A stretch of 64,000 nucleotides of DNA, taken from Sequoia sempervirens (lineage: Eukaryota; Streptophyta; Pinopsida; Cupressales; Cupressaceae). The position numbers and the translations under genes were made by a program. Positions 12,804 through 25,089 of the stretch are shown one piece after another. Position 1 is the stretch's first letter. Every line of letters begins with the position of its first letter. The notes under the pieces were generated by a model. The model was not told the DNA's origin and ran no database searches. It worked only from the letters and a program-made list of their open reading frames with translations. The stretch spans positions 566,645,742 through 566,709,741 of the forward strand of contig VDFB02193867.1 of assembly GCA_007258455.2 (NCBI GenBank). The letters are read 5' to 3'.

Positions 12804-13560
12804 GTAGAACTTCGTGTATCTATGATACATGTCAAAGCCAAAGACCCTCAGTATGTTGTTAGTACATGACAAGCCTACATCACTATCCCTGCAGCCTCCA
12901 CATCTACCTAGACAAGTCCTATAAACTCTAAGTACAACATTCTAGATCACTTAGGGAAGACCCCTACTCAGATCTCAATCTTGGATCTGCTTAAGTCTTC
13001 TCCTGTACATCAAGAAATCCTCAATAGAGCCTTACAGGAAACCCATGTACCTAATGACATCGATCCCACATGATTCCAAGCTTTGGTAGGACACCTAGCT
13101 TTATCTTATCAGCTGCACTTCAGCCATAATGACTTGGAAAATATTGATGTCAATCATAATCGCCCCTTGCATATCAAAGTCTTGGTAGATAATGGCTCCA
13201 CCCTTAATATATGTACTCTAAAATTCATAGAATAGGTGGGGTACACTCAAGTAGACTTAAGTAGCTAGATCATCATGATCAAGGCCTATGATAATGCAGA
13301 AAGGAATTCAAAAGGAATTATCAGTCTTCCTATTTAGGTTGGACCTATAGTTCAATACACTACCTGTCATGTCCTTGATCTAGACTTACCATATAATCTC
13401 CTCCTTGGCTTCCCATGGATTCATGTTATGCAAGCCATCCCCTCCACGTACCATCGGTGCCTAAAATTCCCAGTCAATGGACAAGAGTCACCATTTATGC
13501 TGACCCCGAACCATTTGAATACTGCCACACTTTAGAAGCATCCTTTCCCCATTTACATTA
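12804..13560 (+). pseudogene. Tat aspartic protease domain
   Basis: In the gag frame, VLVDNGSTLNIC (codons from 13179) is the retropepsin active site D-N/S-G-S. LLLGFPWIHVMQAIPSTYH follows near 13390-13450, the conserved stretch after the protease flap in plant Ty3 elements. The enzyme would cut the Gag-Pol polyprotein. TAG stops interrupt it near 13230 and 13270, and a frameshift occurs around 13470, after which the related sequence continues in another frame (YADPEPFEYC). Not functional as it stands. Confidence 0.8.
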
Positions 13561-14632
13561 TTGTCTTGGGGTTGAAATGGGGGCATCTCAGTCACCATCT
13601 GCTAATCCACCCTCCACCATGACAACCACTCCATCTTCCACCACCAATCCTACAGTCACAAAAGTCTAGATCATTGATAAGGGGTGTGGTGAATATGAAA
13701 TGCATACTGCTCTTAATGTAGCAACCATGCTGCCATTACCACAAGAGTACGGTCAACCTTCACATGCTACTCCAAAGGAAGACAAGACTATCACCTTCAA
13801 TGCAAAACCATTCCTAATACCACCTTCAAGTCCCCTCGTATCAAGATTGATGCACCAGAAGAGGATATAAGCCAATGGGTATACTGAGAAGAACCCCAAC
13901 CAGATCCTCTAAAGGAATATTTTTAGGAAGCATATCCTTAGTTAGCTAAGCTTGTGGAAAAGTATAACTACCAAGGTATGGGCCTAGGTAAAGAAGAATA
14001 GGGGCGGTTGCAACCTATTGATACATCAAAGATGCCAAAGAACATAGGCATCATATATGACAAAAAGTAGAAAAGCCATGCAACATCGTCTAATACTTCC
14101 AATAGTGTTGCCGTGGATGATGGCTCATTGGAAGACATACCCGAGGAGGAATCCATCATACGTGCATACGGTGATGTCGATCACACTGACCTATCATCCA
14201 TGTTCGAATGCCTATCCGTCTATACCATTAGCCCATCCCTTCATCACCCTGAGCTAATTGATTGGGACCTACGTGAAAGCACACCTGTCAATATTTCTAT
14301 GGATACATATGTCAACCTCATGGGATTGGGGGAGGATGAACACTCCAGTTGGAAAAATAAGAATAAGAAAAATAAAAAGTAGTCATCTAGTGAAAACCTC
14401 CCTGAGGCACTTCTTGACCTTGAAAAAGTAAAAATAAAGGATGCATCCGATGGAAAAAACCTCGAGGATGTGTTGGAGGATGGAGATGTTCATCTTCCCC
14501 TTTTGGGGACTCAGTTATCTACACGGTTGTCTATTCTAATTGAGGAAACTCAAGAAGTTAATCTGGGCACCGCCGAAACTCCTAAGATCACATATGTGGC
14601 CAAGTCACTCTCAAATCCGGAATATGTAGTTA
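13561..14632 (+). pseudogene. Linker between protease and reverse transcriptase
   Basis: Broken coding sequence in shifting frames. It includes an acidic segment (14113-14382: LEDIPEEESI, then DVDHTDLSSM) and ends in a lysine-rich stretch. Long acidic linkers at this point are usual in Tat polyproteins. No catalytic domain is visible. Confidence 0.55.
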
Positions 14633-15480
14633 TTGTTCAGCTACTCTAAGAAGGTATTGTTAACTTTTCTTTCAGACATGCCAAGCTTGGACCCCGCTTT
14701 AGTGGTTCATCATCTAGATGTTTGCCCTGATGCCAAGCCGGTCAAACAAAAGCTTCACAAGATGCATCCACAGGTAGCATTGTTAGTCAAGAAGGAACTT
14801 GAGAAATTACTAGATGCAGGTTTTATTAGACCAATTGAATGCTCTAAATGGATCTCCAATATAGTACCAGTTTCCAAACCAAATGGAGACATTCAGATCT
14901 GCACGGACTTCAAAGATCTTAAGAAGGTCTGCCCAAAAGATGACTTCCCTCTGCCTAACATTGACATGTTGGTTGACCTCACAGTAGGACATGAGATGCT
15001 ATCCCTTATGGATGGTTTTTCTGCTTATAATCAGATCTGAATTACACTCAAGGACCAACACAAGACCGCTTTCACAACACCTAATTGGGGTACTTTTTGT
15101 TATAATGTTATGCCCTTTGGTCTCAAAAATGCAAGGGCAACATATCAGAGGGAAATGATGGTCATCTTCCATGACCTCATCCATATCATCATGGAGGATT
15201 ATGTTAATGACTTGTTAGGGAAATCAAGAACCCGAGCAGAACATCCTATTGTCCTAAAAAAGATCCTTGAATGGTTGGAGCATTACAAGTTATGGCTAAT
15301 TCCAAAAAAGTTTGTCTTTGGTGTCACATCATGAAAAATGTTGGGTTTGATAGTCTCTCGAAGAGGTATTGAGGTTGATCCCACCAAGGTGAAAGGTATT
15401 TTGGACATGTCACCCCCATGCAATCTAAAAAAGTTAAGAAGCCTCCAAGGGAAGATGTAATCCATCTGTCGGTTCATAGC
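14633..15480 (+). pseudogene. pol: Tat reverse transcriptase domain
   Basis: Clear RT motifs in one frame: MPSLDPALVVHHLDV, LLDAGFIRPIECSKWISN, VPVSKPNGDIQICTDFKDL, CPKDDFPLPNID, then MDGFSAYNQI and MPFGLKNARATYQREM. The catalytic box normally read as Y-x-D-D reads YVNDLL near 15200, so the first aspartate is replaced by asparagine (GAT to AAT). In-frame stops occur at about 15038, 15332 and 15458. The enzyme copied the element RNA to DNA in the capsid. The changed box and the stops make this copy inactive. Confidence 0.92.
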
Positions 15481-15990
15481 TTAGCTTGTGGATAATTGTC
15501 AGCCATTCACTCATCTTCTGAAGAAAGACTCCACCTTCAGATGGAACCAACAATGTCAAATAGGTTTTGATAAGATCAAAGAATACTTAGCTCATCCACC
15601 GATCTTGATACCACCTATTCTAGGGAAACCCCTCTTGTTGTATATCTCTGCCACTTTAGTCGCGTTGGGGGCATTGTTGGCACAACATGATGAATCATCG
15701 AAAGAAAGAGTAATCTATTACATTAGTTGAACACTGGTCGGCTATGAATTGAACTACTCTCCCATGGAAAAATCCTACCTTGCACTATTCTTCAACACAT
15801 AGAAACTCTGACATTGCATGTTCAACCATCCAATCAAATTAATTGCTAAAATTGATCCACTAAAGTATCTGTTATCTAGAACCACTCTAACTGGCCGCAT
15901 GGCCAAGTGGGTCATGCTCCTAAGAGAATTTGACATAGAGTATGTGGAGCGAAAAGCCATAAAGGGACAATTCATAACTAATTAGTTGGC
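15481..15990 (+). pseudogene. pol: Tat first (connection-type) RNase H
   Basis: Continues the RT frame: FRWNQQCQIGFDKIKEYL, then PPILIPPILGKPLLLYISAT, ALGALLAQHDES, ELNYSPMEKSYLAL and WVMLLREFDIEYV. This is the ancestral Ty3 RNase H. In Tat elements it is usually degenerate because a second RNase H took over. The usual first aspartate after LLLY is not visible here. It has several stops (about 15728, 15799 and 15985). Confidence 0.82.
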
Positions 15991-16049
15991 TGAGGCACTA
16001 TTAGTAGATGCTTACCCTTTGGACATTGAATTTCCTAACGAAGAGTTTT

Positions 16050-16640
16050 ATATAGTCATAGACACACCTGCTTGGACACTATATTTTGATGGTTTATATA
16101 CTCATAATGGATCAGGCGTATGAATTCTATTGGTTACCCCTCAAGGTGACTACATTCCCAAATCATTCAAGATAGCATTCATGTGTACCAAAAACATGGT
16201 AGAGTATAAAGCCCTCCTCACCGACCTCCAAATTGCAAAGCAATGGCATATAACTCACTTGAAAGTCTTTGGTGATTCATTGTTAGTCATCAAGTAGATT
16301 AATGATGAATTTTTAGCAAAAGATGATAAGCTTTTTCCCTATAAATGTATGGTGGATGATTTCAAGAAATATTTCACCTTCATATAATTTGATCAAATTT
16401 CTAGGGTACAAAACAAAGCAACTGATACAATGGCCACCATCGGCTCCCTAATTGACATGCCTAAAGATTGGAAAAAATGTGATTTCCTTCTTGACCAACT
16501 GTTAATCCCAGCATATGATATCCTTGAGACTAATATGGTGTACGATATCATGAGTCCCACCTCCCCTTGGTACCAAGACATATATACCTATCTCCATGAT
16601 AATATTCTACCACTAGACCTCACAAGAAACCAATAAAAAT
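16050..16640 (+). pseudogene. pol: Tat archaeal-type second RNase H (aRNH)
   Basis: DTPAWTLYFDGLYTHNGSG begins the domain. The four acidic residues of an RNase HI fold can be seen: D in YFDG (16088-16090), E in MVEYKALL, D in FGDSLLV and D in NKATDTMA. An acquired archaeal-type RNase H lying between the first RNase H and integrase is the defining trait of the Tat lineage. It removes RNA from the RNA-DNA hybrid during reverse transcription. Stops interrupt it near 16123, 16295 and 16385, so it is a relic. Confidence 0.85.
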
Positions 16641-17821
16641 CCTTTATTCAACATTTAGCCTCATACATTATCATCGGTGATACTCTTTATTATTGCGGGT
16701 ATGATGGGATCCTCCTTAGGTGTCTGAATGAGACCGAAGCCCGCATGGCACTAACGAAGGTACATAGTGGTGTTTGTGGAGCTCATTCAAATTGTATGGC
16801 CTTGGCCAAAAGGATTCTCTGAGCTGGATATTATTGGCCTACATTAGAGCATGATGCTTGTGAATTTGTGAAGAAGTGCCTTCCCTGCCAACAACATGTA
16901 GATTTGATTCATGCTCCAGCATAGGATCTTCAGCCCCTCCTAGCATCATGGCCATTCTCAATGGGGTTTCAACTTGATTGGAAAGATTTATCCACCATCA
17001 TTCGATGGCCATACATTCATAATTACTACCACTAAATACTTGACTAAGTGGGTGGAAGCAATGCCACTCTCACAGATCATCGGTATTCAGATCTCAAAAT
17101 TCATCCTTTACCATATTCTTTGCATATATTGTATCCCATCCACCATCCTTTCCGATAATGGAAAACCCTTCAAAAACTAGGCCATGAAACACCTTTGCGA
17201 CACCTTTCACATCCAACATTGTTGGTCAACACCTTATTGCCCCTAGGGTAATGGTTAGGTAGAAGCAACCAACAAGACCCTTATTCGCATTCTCAAGAAG
17301 GTTGTCAATAACACTAGTCGAGATTGGCACCTCCATATTCATCCCAGCCTTTGGGAATATCATACCTCCATCCACAACCATATGGGTGACACTCCCTATT
17401 CTTTAGTCTATGGCACTGAAGCCATCTTGCCAATTGAAGTTGAGATCCCATCACTGAGAATTTCCTTAAAAAATCTTATCAGTGAGGAGGATGCTCATGT
17501 TGCACGGCTTGTACAACTGGAGTTACTTGATGAAAGAAGAAGCAAAGCTTAGGATCACCTACAAGCATAACAGAACTACCTCAAGCATCACTACAACAAG
17601 AAGGCTCACTCTTAACTTTTTCAGGTGGGTGATCTTGTCCTCAAAGAGAATCAGCATACTCAGTAAGACCGAGACAAGAAAGGAAAATTTTAGGCAAATT
17701 GGTTGGGGCCTTATATCATAGCTGCCAAATATGAATCTAGGGCATATAGGTTGACTAATTTTGAAGGAGAGCCCCTCGAAAAAACCATCAATATCATGCA
17801 TCTGAAGAAGTTATACACCTA
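16641..17821 (+). pseudogene. pol: Tat integrase, no chromodomain seen
   Basis: An HHCC zinc-binding region (VHSGVCGAH ... CLPCQQH, 16760-16900) precedes the catalytic core. A two-base deletion near 16955-16965 shifts the frame. The core then reads LIGKIYPPSFDGHTFIITTT, LSDNGKPF (second D near 17155) and VEATNKTL (E at 17262-17264). The first catalytic aspartate seems to be asparagine (FNLIG where G-x-D-x-IG is expected). The C-terminal part GPYIIAAKYES followed by MHLKKLY ends near 17821. Integrase would join the DNA copy to the genome in the nucleus. Frameshifts and stops make this copy dead. Confidence 0.88.
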
Positions 17822-19478
17822 AGTCCGCTTGGTAACCCCACCTATTAGAAAAATAAAATAAAAATCAAAAAAATCAAAAAAATCCAAAAACAAATAGTAA
17901 AGAGAAATAAGTTCGTCCTATGGTGAAAACAATTTTTTGGTGGCACCTTGGATAAGTACAGATGATGAAAACCTGGTAACATGCATCATTCGTAGAGGGC
18001 TTAATCATTATCGACCTGGCATCCTAGTTATTTTATGCTTTCATCCACACTATCATCCTCACCCCTCCCATCCTTAGCTGCTTGGTATATTTTGGTTGAG
18101 CATCGGATGACCCATCTAGGCTATCCCCCATCCTAAGATTTTTAGTATCCCACTTTGAGCTTATGTCATTCATCTCCTCATCGGTCGGTCTGTGTCAACA
18201 CAGAGGATCATCCATCATGTCGGTCTTCATCTAGATCTCATCCTATTGCGTCACCAGTAAAACTACGTTACCCTTGTGTTGCCACATAGGAAAGGCTTAT
18301 CATTTGATCTACCCCCAGGGTATTTTTACCATCACATGTTGGTCGTCCATCATCTGCCTTCATCATCCTCTTTCTGCTTTATCCATGGTCTTTTCATGAA
18401 CTACAAGGACTCTGCGCTTTCACCTAGGCAAGGCTAATCTTTGATTGACCCTCGAGCCCCTAGGTCTGTAGGGTCTGTCAGTCCGTGTCCTTGTTTGGCT
18501 CATTCTTCACAAACAAAATCCCCTAGTGTCAAGACATCTAGTTAATGGAAAATATCTTGTGTCAACTGGGTCATTCTAGTTTAGTATCCATCGTCGGTCT
18601 CAAAAGGATGCATCCTTCTTAGTAGACATCATCAATCTCATCCATCCCCTTGATCCTATGGAAAAGGATGTTTTGTAATTGATTGTGATATTTTGATGTT
18701 TTTGGATTTTGTTTATCATTTGAGCTCACTATCAACACTTTTCATGGTTTCCTTCATCCATCATATCATGGTCTACTTTGACTCGTCTATGTAGGGGCTT
18801 ATCTTGATCCTTTTTTTATTGTTGTCTTCTCGGTTGCTCGACATAGTACCCACCAAGATCTGTAAGGTCTTGTGTTACACTGGGACATCCTTGTGTGTTT
18901 GTGGTTATCCCAATACCTGGCCCGACCAAGGTCATCATGATTTTGGGGTGTTAGGATAACCTTTCTATTTACTGTGTTTGTTTCATGCATTGGATGCCAA
19001 CTCGCCTTGGTCTTATATATTAGGGTATCTGGTATCTTATGCTATAGAAAAAATCAATGCTTTGAAAATGGAAAATTACATCCTTAATTGTACTGCATTT
19101 CATTTCACTACATACACCATTCATTCAACCTTATTCATGACCCATGACTTGTGATTTAGGTTGTGCAAGTCTTGAATCTTTTTCGCTCTTGATCTTCCTC
19201 TTAAGATACTAATGGTTTTTTGACAGATGCAGTATCACACCCACAGTACACCTATCACCTACTCGCATTCCCATGCAGGTCCTTATTGACACTTAGGTTT
19301 GCACTATAGGGACTCATGTTTCATTCATATTTCATGTTACATTATAGGTTCAATACATTTCATAGCTCATAGGCTAATTAGATTAAGCATCATAGTTTCA
19401 TTTAACCCATACATGCCCATATTAACATGTACATCCTAATTACATTGCATACCGAATATATGTATAATCATCCATCTT
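17822..19478 (+). other. Tat 3' untranslated spacer
   Basis: Begins with an A-rich stretch (17850-17910) and continues in pyrimidine-rich sequence with many CATCC and TCATC words. No ORF over 65 codons looks real. It is part of the long non-coding 3' region typical of Tat elements. Confidence 0.6.
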
Positions 19479-19912
19479 CATAAACATGTGCTTAAATAAA
19501 TCAAATCATACATCCACATAAGCATAACATATCATAAACATGTGCATAAATAAATTGAATCATACATCCACATAAGCATGACATATCATAAACATGTGCA
19601 TAAACAAATCAAATCATACATCCACATAAGCATGTAGTATCATAAACATGTGCATAAGTAAACCAAAATATCCATCTACATAAGCATGAAGTATCATAAA
19701 CATGTGCATAAAAAAATCAAATCATACATCCACATAAGCATGTAGTATCATAAACATGTGCATAAGTAAACCAAAATATCCATCTACATAAGCATGAAGT
19801 GTCATAAACATGTGCATATAAATAAATTAGATCGTCCATCCACATAAGCATGAAGTAGCATATATATGTGCATACATAAATTGAATCACCCATCACAAAA
19901 AACATAATGCAT
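19479..19912. repeat. 54-bp tandem array, about eight copies
   Basis: CATAAACATGTGC starts at 19479, 19533, 19587, 19641, 19695, 19749, 19803 and 19859: six steps of exactly 54 bp and a final one of 56. Units also share CCACATAAGCATG. Units at 19641 and 19749 share variants (AGTAAACCAAAATATCC) that alternate with the units at 19587 and 19695, which suggests a 108-bp higher-order step. The array lies in the Tat 3' region. Confidence 0.93.
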
Positions 19913-20208
19913 AGTGGCAATAAGGACTGTCCCACATCATAATCAAAATAATACAATGTATGTCATATATCCATCATGCATCATCAAATAAGGTACAAAA
20001 TCTAGAGAGGTAGAATATCTCTGATCTCTGCCGATAAGTACTAAACCCTCCATCCTATGTCTGACAAAAAAACTAATATATTGTCATCTAATCTCTGGCT
20101 AGCCTACTATGAGCTACCCACATATGATCTGGGTGACTTCAGAATAGTGGTTTACAATTTATATGAGGAAGGAAATTTCATTTTTTTCATTTTCCTCAAA
20201 CTCAAGGG

Positions 20209-20363
20209 GTTCAGGCGAACCATATGGTTCGACAGAACCTCATTTAGGGTTCGGTCAAACCATATGGTTTTCCCAAACCCCTTGTTCGCTTGAACCCTAA
20301 ACCCTAAATTAAAAAAAAAAACATATTTAAATGGGTTTGGTCGAACCTAGGTTTGACTGAACC
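20209..20363. repeat. Left cluster of GGTTCGACCGAACC-like palindromes
   Basis: Six imperfect palindromes: 20209-20220, 20226-20239, 20248-20261, 20284-20295, 20334-20347 and 20350-20363. Examples are GGTTCGACAGAACC and GGTTTGGTCGAACC. They lie 78-233 bp inside the left TIR. Subterminal repeated motifs are common binding sites for transposases. Confidence 0.8.
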
Positions 20364-21732
20364 CCTTAACATATGACAAAAAAACAAAATCTCTCATTTC
20401 GACTATCACTTTCTAAAATTACCTATTGCTTTTCTTGCGTGTGGTGAACTGAGACTGTGATGGTGAGCGAACTGATTTCTTCTTTCCGGAAAACACAACT
20501 TCAACTTGGTCTCTCCAAACTTCATCAACCTGATTTCCCTAACAAGAACCAGGTATTTGAAATTCTAATTTTTTAGAGTTTAAAATGCATTGATATGTTA
20601 AATTTCGAAACCCTAGATGCAATTTTTTTCAAATTTGTTGAATTCAAATTGGATTTGTTTGTCCAAAAGTTTTTAAAATGTTTTCAAATTTGTTGAATTC
20701 AAATTGTATATTATTCCCCATTTTGCATACATTTTTATGTTCTATGTGTAAATGAAATATGCCTTCCCATTTCAACAATCAAAGCTATGGATAGCCTGCT
20801 CCTAAATGGAAAGACCAAATGAAACATATATAAGAACTTAATATCATATGGAAACAAACAATATAAATTTATGAAGTTCAAACAAAACCACAAATTGTAT
20901 CATTCGTAACATTAAAAATGTCCATTTTAACCTATCAAGAGATAAATATGCAAAATAGATTTAATTTTAGTTACAAGAAAAATGTATAAATTATAAATTT
21001 ATAACATAATTATGTACATGGGAAAATCCTCTTGGAAGAAAAATCCCACAACCAAAAACATGAACCAATTATATTATTTGATAATAATATCATTTACAAT
21101 AAAATATTCATGTGCATACCCTTATAGTAGTATCATCAACATGTGATTCATATGGAGTAATTTCTAGTAGCATGATGATACCTATAAAATCATTATGCTT
21201 TCTCCATCTAACCTTATAGTGTAACTTCTCCTTCCATTACCATGTCATTCCCTTTCTAGACCTTTGCCTCTTTATACATTCTCCTTTTTATCCTACACTA
21301 CTCTTACCACTAATATATCCCTATACCTTGGATATACTATTGAAGAAATTTAACTTTCAATATCGCAAAAATTAGACCCATATTTTTAAACGTAAAATGT
21401 GTATAATAAAGCACAATCCATGCTTCCTAATTCAACTTCACTACTATCCATTGAATGAACTTAGGTTCATTACAAGAAGATAATCATATAGCCATAATTA
21501 GTTGTCAAGATAATGGTAAAGTTTTCAATAGCCATATTTATCCTTCCACATGCCACCATTAGACATACACATAAGATTCATTAAGAAAAACTTGGATGTG
21601 TGGATATGTGTCAAAAAAATGCTTTGATAAGATGTGTGTAAGGAAAAAATGGAGTTCAAGTGTTTGATTTATGTCTATATAATAGGTCATAAACTCTAGG
21701 GGAATTATTACCACTTTGCACAATATTGCACC

Positions 21733-21760
<28 letters not shown>
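21733..21760. repeat. (TA)n microsatellite
   Basis: About 14 uninterrupted AT dinucleotides. Confidence 0.95.
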
Positions 21761-21764
<4 letters not shown>

Positions 21765-23970
21765 AATGAGGCAAAAAATACAATAGGAATAATATGGATA
21801 TGCAAATTTTATCATTACATTTTTTTCCACTTTAAGATGCATGTGAAGATTTTAAAATAATCGTGCATCTCAATTTAGACATCAAAAAACATGAAAAAGT
21901 GGTTTGTTGTCTTGTGCACAACACATCCTATTTCTTTTGATAAAATTATCTATCACTTTGTAAAATCCTTGCTAATATGTTGAGATTATTTAATTTTTTC
22001 CCTCCATATTTGTAGTCCTTTTTATTTCTAGAAATATAATTTATGACATTTTTTATTAATAAACAAAATATGAATAAATTTTACATGGTTGTAAATTTTA
22101 CACATGGTTGTATGCAATCTCATATATATAGTATGTATGGTTGTGATTACAATGTTTATATTGTGTTTAGATTTGGTTTTATATTATCCTTCCAAAAAAA
22201 GTTTGATGTTTATAATATTTTGATTTACCTTTGGATTTTTTAGACACTAAATCTCGCATACACTCATATCCATACCATGGTCCCCACCTGAACACCTAAC
22301 ATCCAATTTTTAACAAAATTCATGATACCTTAATTCCTACACTTTATCAAAATCAAATTAATTTTTCTTTTCAGACCTAAAATGATCAAGGCCTAAACTA
22401 ATTAAAATATTTATTGTAAAAATTTCCATAGTAAAGTACAAAATAGAGAAGGGCATGTCAACCCACAAATCTTGAAGGTGTAGGGACAAAACCAAGAGAC
22501 CCATCAAATAGGATTGTAGGAATCATATATAGATAAAATTTATTAATAAAACCTACCATAAATGAAAAAAAACCTAAAAAGAAGACATATATTACATAAT
22601 TTTTGAGTTCCCATATATTACATATATATAGCAAAAACTAGTAGAGGGTGAGGGACATGAGTGAGGAGAAACATCATTTCCTTATGTGCCTCCATTGTTT
22701 CTCCATACAATAGAGCACTCAATTCTATTTTATGTCCATTGATTGTATTATCCACTAAAGATTCATCCCATTCTTGCAAGGTTCATTTCAAAGAAATTCA
22801 AACACAAAGGAAACTAGAGTTTTCCTTTAAAACTTTGTGTCTAAACAAACACCCAACAAAATATTTTTCATTATGTAAGTTATCATCCTGAATGGCATTG
22901 CTTAGGGAATGGTCCAAAAAGAACTTATAAAACATAATCCACTACAAACTAAGCAACTAAACCATAATTTTGAAGAAGATCCATAGCATTAAACAAAAAT
23001 AAAGACACTACCTAAGAGAGAGACATTAACTAGAGAGTTTCATATAGAATTTGGTCACCTACGGTCACCCAAATTACTAACTCCACATCCAGCAATCAAT
23101 CTTGAAAATTTTCTTCAGCATTTTGAAAAAAAAGTCTCAAACTCTAAATGTACTCCCTTTTTGGGATGGGATGAATGCTCTCCTATTGATCAAATCGGCC
23201 TCCATTATTACTCGAGTAGAATAAATTAACCAAATATTTAAATGAATCATTCTCTCACAAATATTGAAATAAATTAAAATAAATCCAAGTAAATCTATTA
23301 TTCCTAGATAATTCAATGAAAATTATGATAAATTAGTTTATATATCAATCAAATTATTTAACATATTTAATCAAATTAGATAAAAATTGAAAATAATTCA
23401 ATCAATTCATTGATCAAAATAATTAAGAAATTTCATTAAATAAATAAATTAGTTAATTAGGTAATAATAGTAGCCACATTTTAATTGGGTTTTAAACTCA
23501 TGATACATGATCAAATCCTAGCAATTTATCCATCATATAAAAAATCTATAAATTGAGATCAAATCCATCATTTTATCGTCTCAATTTTGAGCAAGTATAT
23601 TTTATCTAGTTGGGCAATAAATGTTTTATCATTTGCAAGATATATCCATTTGTCAATATGTATTTCATTATAATTTTAGTTCATTTTTTGTGTAATTCAT
23701 CTTTTCACTCTATTAGAGGTGATTTTTTAATTCAATTTGAAGTCTACATTTATTTTCCTCAATGTCTCATTTATTTAAATTCAATGCTTACAAATTGACA
23801 TGCTTGGTGGGATGCAAACCCACAAATGCTCATTTGATTCTTGCGTTAAGAAAAGAGAATTTCATTAGTTTTAATGTTTTTATTGGAATAATGTTTGAGA
23901 TTCACGAGCTTATTTTCTAAGGAGTTGAGTGGTTGGTCTATTTCTCTTTGATTTAGTTCCCAATACAAGA

Positions 23971-24154
23971 AATACAAGAAATATAACTATATATCATGCA
24001 CATCATCAACATACACATAAAATATCACACCCATCATCAACACAACTACAAGAAATGATCCATACCTATGAGCATCCAAATACAAGAAATATAACTATAT
24101 ATCATGCACATCATCAACATAGACATAAAATATCACACCCATCATCAACACAAC
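23971..24154. repeat. 108-bp tandem duplication
   Basis: AATACAAGAAATATAACTAT starts at 23971 and again at 24079. The shared stretch runs on through ATCATGCACATCATCAACATA and the words ACCCATCATCAACACAACTA with few changes. A 98-codon ORF across it is just the translation of the repeat. Confidence 0.9.
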
Positions 24155-25089
24155 TAATAGTTCCCATATCATATTATCTATGTTCTCATACAAATGTGTC
24201 TTCAAATACATCAAAGCACTCATGAGTAAATCCACTCTGTAGAGCATACACAACTAAAAAGGTGCCCCTAAGGTATTTGTCTCCTATATCTATCGTCTTC
24301 ACCTATCCTTCTCTATGGATATGTTCCACTCATATCTACCACCCTGAGGTGATCCATGTCTCAATCCTTGTCAAGGTCACTCCTCCTCTCCACCTATATC
24401 CTTTCTCAATGAGCTAGATCTATCATTGCTACTCCCCAAAACACCTACATTTAAATATTAAAAAAATGTTTAATAAATCATACAACATTGATTAAAACTA
24501 ACTAAACTCTAATGATATTAAATCTATTTTCCTCCAACATCACAAATTTTTTTTAATTGATCTAGTTGAAGGAGATCCATGTTAAGATATAGTGAAAAAT
24601 TATGGGCATAACAATTATATATATTTTTAACATATATAATATGTATGGTTGGATTAGTGAGATATTTATAATAAGCATGCAATGAAGTCAAACTTTATTA
24701 GATTTGATTCTTAATATGAGATATTTATTTTGCTTTCCAATCTATAATTTTTTGATGTTCTTGGCTATATAATTGAAATTCATTTATGCTAACAACTATT
24801 AGATTAAATATTTTTATTCCCAATTATTTTCATATAATTTTATACTTTAATCTTTGTATTCTTATTCTTTCTTTCATTGTTTCATTTAAGATTTGAACCA
24901 TTTAAGGATGCTATGTTATAGATTACAGTTGTCTTCCAATTCTTTTTAAATTGTTAATAGTATGAAAGTATTATTGATGAGTAGATGAATTATTACAAGT
25001 TCTATTTTAGATTTGTATTCTCTTTATCTAGATATATTATTTACCAAAGTCTCATTACTTTTATAGGTGTACTGTATATATATATATAA

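Larger units (their letters stand above)
20364..25089. other. AT-rich 5' part of the nested transposon, no gene supported
   Basis: About 4.7 kb with short ORFs only. It holds a TTTGTTGAATTCAAATTG direct repeat (near 20635 and 20688), a TA microsatellite (21733-21760) and the 108-bp duplication at 23971-24154. I see no RT, integrase or host domain. Confidence 0.55.

Noticed and set aside
19479..19912. CRISPR-like repeat array
   Set aside because: The 54-bp units are contiguous with no unique spacers, and the setting is a plant retrotransposon.
20289..20309. Telomere-like ACCCTAAACCCTAAA
   Set aside because: Only two units, and they overlap the palindrome cluster, so they are not an interstitial telomere.
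23929..24225. 98-codon ORF
   Set aside because: It is the translation of the 108-bp tandem duplication.
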